Notes under the pieces: generated by a model
The model's database searches: none
What the model saw: the letters and a program-made list of their open reading frames with translations, nothing else
Told to the model about the DNA's origin: nothing
Shown here: positions 1 through 5,252 of the stretch, one piece after another
Layout: each line of letters opens with the position of its first letter
Numbering within the stretch: the first letter of the stretch is position 1
Source of the DNA: a bacterium
Lineage (GTDB): Bacteria; Patescibacteriota; Minisyncoccia; UBA6257; 1-14-0-10-44-23
Length of the DNA: 8,800 nt
Assembly: GCA_030699515.1 (NCBI GenBank)
Contig: JAUYME010000072.1
Span: 1 to 8,800, forward strand
Direction of reading: 5' to 3'
Position numbers and translations under genes: made by a program

Positions 1-9
1 ATTATTTAT

Positions 10-44
10 TAGAGGGTAGGTGATAGGTTATAGAAGGCAAGGAA
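10..44 (+). repeat. degenerate 7-nt tandem repeat (TAGGNNN), tract 1
   Basis: TAG recurs exactly every 7 nt at 10, 17, 24 and 31, and a CAAGGAA unit follows at 38. The units are purine-rich, for example TAGGTGA and TAGGTTA. The same heptamer pattern occurs at 427-475 on the other strand and at 2394-2458. No gene is seen here. The tract ends just before the terminator of the AbrB-like gene. Confidence 0.55.
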
Positions 45-45
45 G

Positions 46-77
46 AAAAAATTCCCGCAATCAGCGGGAATTTTTTT
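46..77. terminator. bidirectional intrinsic terminator of the AbrB-like gene
   Basis: A 13-bp perfect stem (46-58 with 64-76) closes a 5-nt loop, AATCA. The GC core is TTCCCGC/GCGGGAA, and A/T runs at the base give a U-tract in either direction. The stop codon of the minus-strand AbrB-like gene lies at the base of the stem, so this is its natural terminator. It could also stop plus-strand transcription entering from the left. Confidence 0.85.
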
Positions 78-258
78 ATTTCTTCCAATCCTCAATAACA
101 AGTTTTTTGCCGTTTAGGCTGACGGTTACTTGCTGGCCTTCTTGCCAGCGAAGCTGGCGAACCATTTTGGCTGACAAAGTAACGCCTACTGTGCCGTTGC
201 CGCCACCGGTTCTAAAAAGTTTTCGGGTATTTTCATCCCCTGCTTTACGTCTTGCCAT
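76..258 (-). CDS. small SpoVT/AbrB-like DNA-binding protein
   Basis: A 60-aa basic protein. Residues 22-57 fit the swapped-hairpin AbrB fold: a GTVGVTLSAKMVRQL segment (usual form 'svgvtLPkevlkeLg'), then W38 and a GQQVTVSL strand, ending KKLVIEDWKK. AbrB-like domains of this size bind DNA as dimers, as transition-state regulators or as antitoxins. No toxin gene is adjacent, so a plain regulator is as likely. The first 20 residues are Arg/Lys-rich and could add DNA contacts. The ATG at 258 is the only reasonable start and has only a weak AGAG-like ribosome site. The leader contains strong hairpins (278-357). A partial paralogue with the same W-x-E-x-Q..DWKK ending lies at 8723-8800. The target is unknown. 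Confidence 0.75.
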   Translation of the reverse strand: MARRKAGDENTRKLFRTGGGNGTVGVTLSAKMVRQLRWQEGQQVTVSLNGKKLVIEDWKK

Positions 259-277
259 AATGTTTTGCTCTGCAAAA

Positions 278-357
278 CCGCGGATCTACACGCGGATCGT
301 CCCGATTAAAATCGAGACTGGCCCGGGGTTACCCGGGGCCGCGGATCTACACGCGGA
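278..357 (-). repeat. twin 19-nt hairpin repeats framing further hairpins in the AbrB-like leader
   Basis: CCGCGGATCTACACGCGGA occurs identically at 278-296 and 339-357, 61 nt apart. Each copy can fold as a 5-bp CCGCG/CGCGG stem with an 8-nt loop. Between them are an AT stem around 304-315 (CGATT/AATCG) and a GC-rich inverted repeat at 320-340 built from CCCGGG blocks. The whole block is much richer in GC than the DNA on either side. It lies 20 nt upstream of the AbrB-like start, so it would be the structured 5' leader of that mRNA if transcription begins further up. The function is unknown; a protein-binding RNA leader or a small mobile repeat are both possible. Confidence 0.6.
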
Positions 358-389
358 AATGAAGATGTTGATTATTAATGGTAATAATA

Positions 390-417
390 AGAATTATATA
401 ATACATAACATAATTCT
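390..417 (-). promoter_or_regulatory. AT-rich inverted repeat with a possible -10 for the AbrB-like gene
   Basis: An 8-bp inverted repeat, AGAATTAT/ATAATTCT (390-397 and 410-417), surrounds ATTATATAAT. This offers a perfect TATAAT on the minus strand (398 to 393) and another on the plus strand (397-402). No convincing -35 box is seen at the right distance for either. If the minus-strand -10 is used, the AbrB-like mRNA has a leader of about 125 nt that includes the twin hairpins. Confidence 0.3.
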
Positions 418-426
418 TTTCTATAT

Positions 427-475
427 CCTACAATCTACAACCTATTACCTCTTCCCCTATCCCCTATCCCCTCTC
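427..475 (-). repeat. degenerate 7-nt tandem repeat, tract 2
   Basis: Seven consecutive 7-mers fill 427-475 on the plus strand, from CCTACAA through two identical CCCTATC units (455, 462) to CCCTCTC. Read on the minus strand this is the TAGG-type heptamer, with three GGGG runs separated by ATA. It therefore looks telomere-like and could form a G-quadruplex. It sits directly upstream of the TraR-like promoter, where a -35 element would be expected. Confidence 0.6.
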
Positions 476-481
476 TTTTGT

Positions 482-496
482 TATACTTTGAGTATA
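482..496 (+). promoter_or_regulatory. putative -10 / inverted repeat before the TraR-like gene
   Basis: TATACT at 482-487 is a good -10 match. With AGTATA (491-496) it forms a 6-bp inverted repeat around TTG. Transcription from this -10 would begin around 494, leaving under 10 nt before the ATG at 502, so the mRNA would be nearly leaderless. No -35 match is visible in the pyrimidine-rich heptamer tract upstream. Confidence 0.35.
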
Positions 497-501
497 AAGT
501 T

Positions 502-846
502 ATGACATTAAACGAATCACAAATTGAAGAAGCAAAGGCAAAGCTTGCGGAAACTCGAGCGATGCTTGAGGGCGAAATTGAAAAGCTGGAAGGCCCGGTT
601 GATTTGGGGCCGGGTGATGAAGGCTACGATGAAGACACGGAGGCGGATGAAGCGGAAGAGCTAAGTACAAACCGCGGTGCGGCTCATGAGTTGCGAGGGC
701 GTCATGAGGCGGTAGTTACCGCTTTGTCTAAAATTGATCGCGGTGTTTACGGGAAATGTGAAGAAGGCAGTGAAGATATTGAGTGGGAGGTGCTTTCTGT
801 AAATCCGGAAGCGAAATATTGTAAAGCACACATAAAGGAAGCATAG
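502..846 (+). CDS. TraR/DksA-like regulator with degenerate zinc finger
   Basis: A 114-aa acidic protein. Residues 1-30 and 60-80 are helical and coiled-coil-like. Between them is an acidic linker (GDEGYDEDTEADEAEE, 38-53), and the C-terminus resembles the DksA/TraR finger: YGKCEEGSEDIEWEVLSVNP, then YCKAH. In the family four Cys bind zinc. Here the positions read C86, G89, C107, H110, so one ligand is lost and the last is His. DksA/TraR proteins enter the RNA polymerase secondary channel; the same role is inferred here, not shown. I chose ATG 502 over the in-frame TTG at 478, because the extra residues would be encoded by the promoter-like sequence. The gene lies 2 nt upstream of comM, so the two are probably co-transcribed. 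Confidence 0.75.
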   Translation: MTLNESQIEEAKAKLAETRAMLEGEIEKLEGPVDLGPGDEGYDEDTEADEAEELSTNRGAAHELRGRHEAVVTALSKIDRGVYGKCEEGSEDIEWEVLSVNPEAKYCKAHIKEA

Positions 847-848
847 CT

Positions 849-2405
849 ATGACTGCTTCTTCTGTTTCAAAACTCTACTCGGCCGAGCTTGAGGGTATTG
901 ATGCAAGGCTGGTAGAGGTGGAAACAGATGTAAATGTAGGGCTTCACACTTTTACTATTGTGGGGCTGGCAGACAAAGCTCTTAGCGAAGCGAAAGAGCG
1001 AGTAAATTCTGCCTTGAAAAACATTGGAGTTACCGCGCCAAACAGAGAGAACAGAAAAATTATTGTAAATTTGGCTCCGGCAGATTTAAAAAAGAACGGA
1101 AGCCATTACGATTTACCAATTGCCCTTACCTATCTAATGGCAACCGGCCAGCTCAAAGATTTTGATAGCGAGAACTCTTTGTTTATCGGAGAGCTTAGCT
1201 TGGATAGTAAGATAAGGCCGATTCAGGGAGCTTTAAATATTGCTAGGCTGGCAAAAAGCATTGGGAAAAGGCGAATTTTTGTGCCAAAAGATAATGCAGC
1301 TGAGGCAGCGCTGGTTCCGGGGCTTGAGGTCATTCCGGCTTCTTCGTTAATGGAGCTGATTAATCACATTGAAGAGCGAGCAGCTATTAAACAGCAGGAG
1401 GAAACAAAAATTTCTCATTCTCAACTTGGCGAAAAAGTAGATTTTTCTGACGTTAAAGGCCAGGAAGGGGCGAAGCGGGCTTTAATAATTGCGGCAGCCG
1501 GCGGGCACAATGTTTTAATGAGCGGGCCTCCGGGAACGGGGAAGACAATGCTGGCTCAAGCACTTTCTTCCATTTTGCCTGTGCCAAACATAGATGAGGT
1601 GGTGGAGATGACGCAAATTTACAGCAGCGCGGGGCTTTTAAATGGACGACCATACATTGCAATACGGCCCTTTAGAGCTCCGCATCAAACGGCCAGTGCG
1701 GTGGCGGTGATGGGCGGAGGACAAAATCCGCGGCCCGGAGAAATTAGTTTGGCTCACAGGGGGGTTTTGTTTTTGGACGAGGTGGCAGAATTTAGACGGG
1801 ATCTTTTGGAGGCGCTTCGCCAGCCTTTGGAAAGCGGTAGCGCTTTAATTTCTCGGGTGCGAGGAAACCTGGAGTTTCCGGCCAATTTTATTTTAGTGGC
1901 CGCTATGAATCCCTGCCCCTGCGGCTTTTACCGGGACGAGGAAAGAGACTGTAAATGCAGTGCAAACGAGATTTTGCGCTATCAGAAGAAGCTTTCAGGG
2001 CCGCTTTTGGATAGAATTGATATCCAAATTGAACTTCCGCGAGTGGCGATAGAAAAGCTAAGGCGGGAAGATGCCGGTTCTTCCAGTAGTTTTGACATTA
2101 GGAACCAAGTTGCTTCAATTAGGGCAATGCAAATGGAAAGATTTGAGCAAAATAAGATAAGGGCGATAACAAATGCGGATTTATCTTCTAAAGAAATAGA
2201 AAAATTTGTAGCCTTGGATAGTGAGAGCGAAAGCTTGGTAAGAAAAATGTTTGATGCAAACTTCATCAGCCCGCGCGGCTACTACCGCATACTGAAAGTG
2301 GCGAGAACCATTGCAGATCTGGAAGGCATCGAACAAGTCAGCAAAGACCATATTTCTGAAGCCTTTGGCTATAGAGTAAGAGAAAACGCAGAAAATAGGA
2401 TGTAG
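849..2405 (+). CDS. comM: ComM/YifB family Mg-chelatase-like AAA+ ATPase
   Basis: A 518-aa protein of normal family length. Residues 1-180 form the N-terminal ChlI-like domain (GLADKALSEAKERVNSAL, then NLAPADLKKNGSHYDLPIAL). Next comes the AAA+ core, with Walker A GPPGTGKT (226-233), Walker B VLFLDE (306-311), the NPCPCGF cysteine segment plus C368/C370, and the LLDRIDIQ motif (386-393). It ends in the Mg-chelatase C-terminal helical domain (SPRGYYRILKVARTIADLEG, 474-493). In naturally competent bacteria ComM is a hexameric helicase that extends heteroduplex during transformation. That role here is inferred by family. The start at 849 has AAGGAA about 9 nt upstream and follows the TraR-like stop by 2 nt. 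The last codons and stop lie inside a heptamer repeat tract (2394-2458). Confidence 0.95.
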   Translation: MTASSVSKLYSAELEGIDARLVEVETDVNVGLHTFTIVGLADKALSEAKERVNSALKNIGVTAPNRENRKIIVNLAPADLKKNGSHYDLPIALTYLMATGQLKDFDSENSLFIGELSLDSKIRPIQGALNIARLAKSIGKRRIFVPKDNAAEAALVPGLEVIPASSLMELINHIEERAAIKQQEETKISHSQLGEKVDFSDVKGQEGAKRALIIAAAGGHNVLMSGPPGTGKTMLAQALSSILPVPNIDEVVEMTQIYSSAGLLNGRPYIAIRPFRAPHQTASAVAVMGGGQNPRPGEISLAHRGVLFLDEVAEFRRDLLEALRQPLESGSALISRVRGNLEFPANFILVAAMNPCPCGFYRDEERDCKCSANEILRYQKKLSGPLLDRIDIQIELPRVAIEKLRREDAGSSSSFDIRNQVASIRAMQMERFEQNKIRAITNADLSSKEIEKFVALDSESESLVRKMFDANFISPRGYYRILKVARTIADLEGIEQVSKDHISEAFGYRVRENAENRM

Positions 2406-2458
2406 GATGCCCTTCGACAAGCTCAGGATAAATAGGATGCAGGAGGTAGGAAGTAGGC
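2394..2458 (+). repeat. degenerate 7-nt tandem repeat, tract 3, interrupted
   Basis: Heptamers AATAGGA and TGTAGGA (2394-2407) are followed by TGC. After a break, AATAGGA, TGCAGGA, GGTAGGA and AGTAGGC run on from 2431 to 2458. The break is filled by the CCTTCGAC..GCTCAGG element, with TAGGATGC on both sides (2403-2410 and 2433-2440). The tract begins inside comM and supplies its last codons and its TAG stop. Confidence 0.6.
2410..2427 (+). repeat. short interspersed CCTTCGACAAGCTCAGG-type element, copy 1
   Basis: CCCTTCGACAAGCTCAGG starts 5 nt after the comM stop. A related copy lies at 8241-8260. Short elements of this shape (CCTGAGCnnnGTCGAAGG in reverse) are, from memory, common between genes in many bacterial genomes. 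Function not known. Confidence 0.5.
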
Positions 2459-2471
2459 AAGACGAGACCAC

Positions 2472-2509
2472 CCACAATGCTGTGATGATCAATCATCACA
2501 GCATTGTGG
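2472..2509. repeat. 38-bp interspersed palindrome, copy 1
   Basis: Perfect 18-bp arms surround a CA spacer; the outer 12 bases of the left arm are CCACAATGCTGT. The sequence is identical to the core of copy 2 (3004-3043), and the identity also covers the CCAC just before it. It lies between comM and the TrpR-like gene, ending 49 nt before the latter's ATG. No U-tract follows on either strand, so it is not a standard terminator. It could be an operator, an mRNA-stabilising hairpin or a mobile palindromic unit. Confidence 0.85.
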
Positions 2510-2558
2510 TAGACTTAATTTAAGAATAAAATTTTGATTTTTATTACTAGGGGAAACT

Positions 2559-2984
2559 ATGAAACTTCCAAACTTTCCGGTCATTAGGCGGAAACCATAT
2601 AAAGACAGATGGGATAAAACTCATTGGGCAGTCATCTTAAAACACTTATCCACCCTTAAATCTGAAAAGGAGTTAGAGAAATTTTTCGAGATTTTCCTCC
2701 CAGAAGGAGACCGCCTTAAGTTAATACAAAGAGTGGTTGCATGCAAAAGGCTTAACGAAGGCTACAAGCACCGCGACATAAGTACAGAGCTTGGGATGTC
2801 TACGCAAACTATAAGCAGCGTTAAGAAGGCGGCAGAGGAAAGTCACTACCTTCCTTACAACGAAAGATTTAAAGAAATTATTGAAAAGCGCCGAGAAAAA
2901 ACTTTGCGATATCTAGATAAAAAGGCAGAAAAGTCAGTCCCAAAGCGATACAGGCGGACAAAATACGGCAGGATCAGTTTTTAG
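2559..2984 (+). CDS. TrpR/YerC-like helix-turn-helix DNA-binding protein
   Basis: A 141-aa, very basic protein. Residues 34-92 match the Trp-repressor superfamily: a helical stretch with FLPEGDRLKLIQRVVACKRL (46-65), then the helix-turn-helix YKHRDISTELGMSTQTISSV (69-88). The YerC/YecD branch of this superfamily is widespread, often has no tryptophan link, and is about 100 aa long. Here basic extensions are added at both ends: residues 1-20, and 100-141, rich in Arg/Lys (KRYRRTKYGR). A clear ribosome site, AGGGGA, precedes the ATG. The gene is bracketed by two identical palindromes, 49 nt upstream and 19 nt downstream, and stands apart from comM. TrpR proteins bind palindromic operators as dimers, so autoregulation through the upstream palindrome is a reasonable inference. 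The ligand is unknown. Confidence 0.75.
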   Translation: MKLPNFPVIRRKPYKDRWDKTHWAVILKHLSTLKSEKELEKFFEIFLPEGDRLKLIQRVVACKRLNEGYKHRDISTELGMSTQTISSVKKAAEESHYLPYNERFKEIIEKRREKTLRYLDKKAEKSVPKRYRRTKYGRISF

Positions 2985-3003
2985 GAGATGTGCTTTTTGG
3001 CCA

Positions 3004-3043
3004 CCCACAATGCTGTGATGATCAATCATCACAGCATTGTGGG
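3004..3043. repeat. interspersed palindrome, copy 2
   Basis: Perfect 19-bp arms (3004-3022 and 3025-3043) surround a CA spacer. The inner 38 bp are identical to copy 1. It lies between the stop of the TrpR-like gene and the convergent membrane-protein gene, so it may act as a barrier in the 3' ends of both mRNAs. There is no U-tract on the plus side; on the minus side GGCCAAAAAG follows, which does not help termination. Confidence 0.85.
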
Positions 3044-3095
3044 GAGTGAAATTAGTGGGAGGACGTGGGTGGGTATGTAAAGGTGGTGGCTAGAG

Positions 3096-3443
3096 CTAGT
3101 TTTCTTGGGTGGGGGTGGTAACTTCTACGTTTGAGCCGCTAGAGAGTTTTGGTAGAAGCCAGAATATTACTACGGCAATAATTGCCAAAATTAGGATGAT
3201 GGCAAGAGACCAAAGGATTATTTTCTTTCCCGTGCTTCGCTTTTGAGAGCTTTGGCCTTCTTCGCTGCCTTCCGAGGTGCTGGAGTCTATAATCCTCCCT
3301 TGATTGCTGATAGGGGTTGGGCTAACCAGCTGTGGTTGTGGGTCTACTTCGCCAGCTGCAATACTTTTTGCATCGGATGAAAGTGTGCGCAAAGCCACTT
3401 CTGGTGCGGGCGGAGATTTTGGAACTTGTGTTTCGTTGGCCAT
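3096..3443 (-). CDS. single-pass membrane protein of unknown function
   Basis: A 115-aa protein. Residues 1-73 are low in complexity and rich in Pro, Ser and Glu. A single strong membrane segment follows (75-98, IILWSLAIILILAIIAVVIF), preceded by KRSTGKK. By the positive-inside rule the long N-terminal part is cytoplasmic and the short tail (SSGSNVEVTTPTQEN) outside. I recognise no family. It begins 27 nt after the metK stop on the same strand, so it may share the SAM-controlled transcript, though no enzyme link is apparent. No Shine-Dalgarno is seen before the ATG at 3443. In a small-genome organism this style of protein often belongs to envelope or export functions, but that is a guess. Confidence 0.65.
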   Translation of the reverse strand: MANETQVPKSPPAPEVALRTLSSDAKSIAAGEVDPQPQLVSPTPISNQGRIIDSSTSEGSEEGQSSQKRSTGKKIILWSLAIILILAIIAVVIFWLLPKLSSGSNVEVTTPTQEN

Positions 3444-3470
3444 ACTTAAATGATAACAAATAATGCTGTT

Positions 3471-4517
3471 TTACTCTTCCCAGGGTAGGCCGGCTTTTCC
3501 GAAGTGGCCGTAGGTGCTGGTTTGGCGAAAAATTGGAGTTTTGAGTTTTAGCTTTTCAATAATTGCGTTGGGGCGGAAATCAAATTTTCTAGCATGGCTT
3601 GCCAGACTTTCCCCTTTTGCATTGACTGCTTCTACCATCAGTGGCTCTGCTTTCCCAATGGCGTAGGCCACGCTGACTAAAACTTGATTGCCGAGCCCAG
3701 CGTTTACAAGTTGGCGGGCAACGTAGCGGCACATGTAGGCTGCACTTCTGTCTACTTTGCTGGCGTCTTTGCCGGAGAAGGCTCCCCCGCCATGAGGTGC
3801 TAGGCCGCAATATGTATCTACCATTATCTTTCTTCCAGTTAGTCCTGCATCGGCATCAAAACCGCCTTGGACAAATTTGCCGGTTGGGTTTACCAGAATT
3901 TTTATTTGCTCTAATTCTATTCCCATTTTTTCTAGCTCTGGTTTGATTAGCTCCTCTTTGAGAGTTTCAAAAATTTCCTCTTGATTTACTTCTTCGCTGT
4001 GCTGTGTGCTTACTAAAATGGTGCTTATAACCCCATTTTCTACAGTTACTTGGGTTTTGCCGTCGGGCCTAAGCCAATTTATTTTGTTTCGCCTTAAGTT
4101 TTCCAGGCCCTTGGCCAGTGCGTGCACTAAAACAACTTCTTTTGGAAGCATTTCTTCTGTTTCGCTGGTGGCAAAGCCATACATTATGCCTTGGTCGCCC
4201 GCTCCGCCGGTATCTACGCCCTGGCTAATATCCGGAGATTGCTCTGCAATATGAGTAATTATTTCTAAATTACTGTCATCGTAGCCGATGTCGCGATAAA
4301 CTTGGCGTGCGATTGCTTCGTAATTAACGCTGGATTTACTTGTTACTTCTCCGCCAAGAACTAAAAGGCCGTGGGAGCCAAAAGTTTCTACCGCCACTCT
4401 GGAATTTGGGTCTTGTTCCAGTAGCGCGTCCAAAATTGCGTCAGAAATTTGGTCACAAACTTTGTCTGGGTGTCCGCTGGTTACGCTTTCTACGGTGTAG
4501 GTGTTAGCTATACGCAT
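3471..4517 (-). CDS. metK: S-adenosylmethionine synthetase
   Basis: A 348-aa enzyme that makes S-adenosylmethionine from methionine and ATP. Signatures are in order: TVESVTSGHPDKVCDQISDA (8-27), the ATP-site GGAGDQGIMYGFA (104-116), LSTQHSEE-like VSTQHSEE (169-176), DAGLTGRKIMVDTYCG (223-238), GGGAFSGKDASKVDRSAAY (243-261), SVAYAIGKAEP (282-292) and TYGHFG (335-340). All the motifs I know for substrate, Mg and K binding are present. It is shorter than the usual bacterial enzyme (about 380-400 aa). Loops are trimmed and it stops 8 residues after YGHFG, so the normal C-terminal tail is missing. The ATG at 4517 sits downstream of a regulatory hairpin and a SAM-I riboswitch, giving feedback by the product. 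A membrane-protein gene follows. Confidence 0.97.
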   Translation of the reverse strand: MRIANTYTVESVTSGHPDKVCDQISDAILDALLEQDPNSRVAVETFGSHGLLVLGGEVTSKSSVNYEAIARQVYRDIGYDDSNLEIITHIAEQSPDISQGVDTGGAGDQGIMYGFATSETEEMLPKEVVLVHALAKGLENLRRNKINWLRPDGKTQVTVENGVISTILVSTQHSEEVNQEEIFETLKEELIKPELEKMGIELEQIKILVNPTGKFVQGGFDADAGLTGRKIMVDTYCGLAPHGGGAFSGKDASKVDRSAAYMCRYVARQLVNAGLGNQVLVSVAYAIGKAEPLMVEAVNAKGESLASHARKFDFRPNAIIEKLKLKTPIFRQTSTYGHFGKAGLPWEE

Positions 4518-4520
4518 GTA

Positions 4521-4550
4521 TAAATGAAAATCACTCCTAAAGGGAGTGAT
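4521..4550 (-). terminator. metK: expression-platform hairpin of the metK riboswitch
   Basis: On the minus strand, ATCACTCC (4550-4543) pairs with GGAGTGAT (4537-4530) around a 5-nt loop and is followed by TTTTCATTT. This can be a weak intrinsic terminator. Its 3' arm also carries GGAG, 16 nt before the metK ATG, so it may instead hide a ribosome site. Its 5' arm and flank (4552-4542) can pair with the riboswitch P1 3' strand (4576-4566): GGGG with UCCC (one G-U pair), a 2x2 loop, then GAUAA with UUAUC. That is the expected antiterminator. Confidence 0.65.
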
Positions 4551-4564
4551 AAATTATTGTTTGT

Positions 4565-4698
4565 ATTATCTTCCCCTTTCAAGGCCCGCCTAAATTTTTT
4601 TTAAAAAACTTGGGCGGGAAGGCCGGATTTAGCACTTTGCGTTTGAGCAAGTTGCTGGCGATTCAACGGGCCGGAACCCTCCTCGCACTCTTGATAAT
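4565..4698 (-). promoter_or_regulatory. metK: SAM-I riboswitch aptamer
   Basis: On the minus strand the hallmark S-box core is readable in order: ATTATCAAGAGTGCGAGGAG (from 4698), then GGCCCGTTGAAT, CCAGCAACTTGC, AAAGTGCTAAATCC, and finally GAAAGGGGAAGATAAT. These match the conserved SAM-I positions (AUCAAGAG, GGCCC..UGAA, GCAAC, GUGCUAA, GAAAG..GAU). P1 is ATTATC (4698-4693) with GATAAT (4570-4565). P4 is unusually long and A/T-rich, CCCGCC/GGCGGG at its base with a T/A run above. SAM binding should stabilise P1 and free the downstream hairpin, shutting off metK. The location before metK agrees fully with feedback control. Confidence 0.93.
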
Positions 4699-4716
4699 TT
4701 ATTCAGTTGTAAGGCA

Positions 4717-4744
4717 ATCCTACCATAGGAACAGAAAATGGCAA
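4717..4744 (-). promoter_or_regulatory. sigma-70-type promoter of metK
   Basis: TTGCCA (4744-4739) and TAGGAT (4722-4717) are separated by 16 nt on the minus strand. Transcription would begin near 4710, about 12 nt before the riboswitch P1. This spacing is what a riboswitch-controlled gene needs, and it supports the call. Confidence 0.6.
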
Positions 4745-4803
4745 CAGAATCCCGCTATGGTGCTATTCCCTCCAGAGGCGGTGGTATTTGATTTCCTTTG
4801 AAT

Positions 4804-5199
4804 TTAACTTTCTATGTATTTTTGGATTCTTTTGAGTGCAATTAAGGTAACTGGTGAATCATCATTACGGGTCACTCCTTTTTCTTTTCCTACCTGCTCA
4901 AGTATTTCTAAATCTTTTTCGTTTATTTCTCCAGTTCCATAAAACCTTGCATCGTATGACACAAAGGGGCTTGAATCATCCTCGTCGGTTTTGGGGAACG
5001 CTAGAATTTCTTCTAGAAGGTACTGATCGTCTATGCTCTCAAAAACTGTAATGCGATCGCCTTCTATTAAAATGTTTATTCCTTCAGGAATTAGGACGAT
5101 TCTTCTACCTCCGCCTAAAACTTCCAGCCTTTGTTTAATTTTCCTTAAAACAGCCAGCTTTTCTTGTTTTTGATTTTCCGGATTTTGAAAATTTTCCAT
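4804..5199 (-). CDS. 131-aa soluble protein, not recognised
   Basis: I do not recognise a family. The protein has a charged helical N-terminus (1-28, possible coiled coil) and a short Gly-Arg turn (GGGRR, 29-33). Two or three beta-like strands follow (IVLIPEGINILIEGDRITVF, 34-53), then an acidic loop (TDEDDSS, 71-77) and two more helices at the end. There is no signal peptide or membrane segment, so it is probably cytoplasmic. The ATG at 5199 has no ribosome site. A promoter-like pair at 5206-5235 would place the start of transcription at the ATG itself, suggesting a leaderless mRNA. It ends about 60 nt upstream of the metK promoter and lies 53 nt after the nuclease-like gene. Confidence 0.6.
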   Translation of the reverse strand: MENFQNPENQKQEKLAVLRKIKQRLEVLGGGRRIVLIPEGINILIEGDRITVFESIDDQYLLEEILAFPKTDEDDSSPFVSYDARFYGTGEINEKDLEILEQVGKEKGVTRNDDSPVTLIALKRIQKYIES

Positions 5200-5205
5200 A
5201 CTAAA

Positions 5206-5235
5206 AGTTTAGCGCCTTGAAACCTAAAAATGCAA
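5206..5235 (-). promoter_or_regulatory. possible promoter giving a leaderless transcript
   Basis: TTGCAT (5235-5230) and TAAACT (5211-5206) are 18 nt apart on the minus strand. Start of transcription about 7 nt after the -10 would fall at 5199, the A of the ATG of the 131-aa protein. This fits the lack of a Shine-Dalgarno site there. The match to consensus is modest. Confidence 0.35.
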
Positions 5236-5252
5236 GGGAAGGGGGGAATAGC

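Noticed and set aside
278..357. Two-repeat mini CRISPR
   Set aside because: Only two 19-nt copies, the intervening DNA is itself hairpin-forming, and no cas genes are near.
478..501. TTG start extending the TraR-like protein by 8 residues
   Set aside because: The segment is the likely -10 region (TATACT) and the added residues do not fit the family start; ATG 502 is better.
20..505. 161-codon plus-strand frame over the AbrB-like gene and its leader
   Set aside because: It crosses a terminator, a convincing gene on the other strand and hairpin and heptamer repeats; the translation has no domain.
3041..3074. G-quadruplex in GGG-rich sequence after copy 2 of the palindrome
   Set aside because: One loop would be about 12 nt, beyond the usual limit; only weakly supported.
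4006..4254. Open frame antisense to metK
   Set aside because: Shadow of a strongly conserved gene; no start signal of its own.
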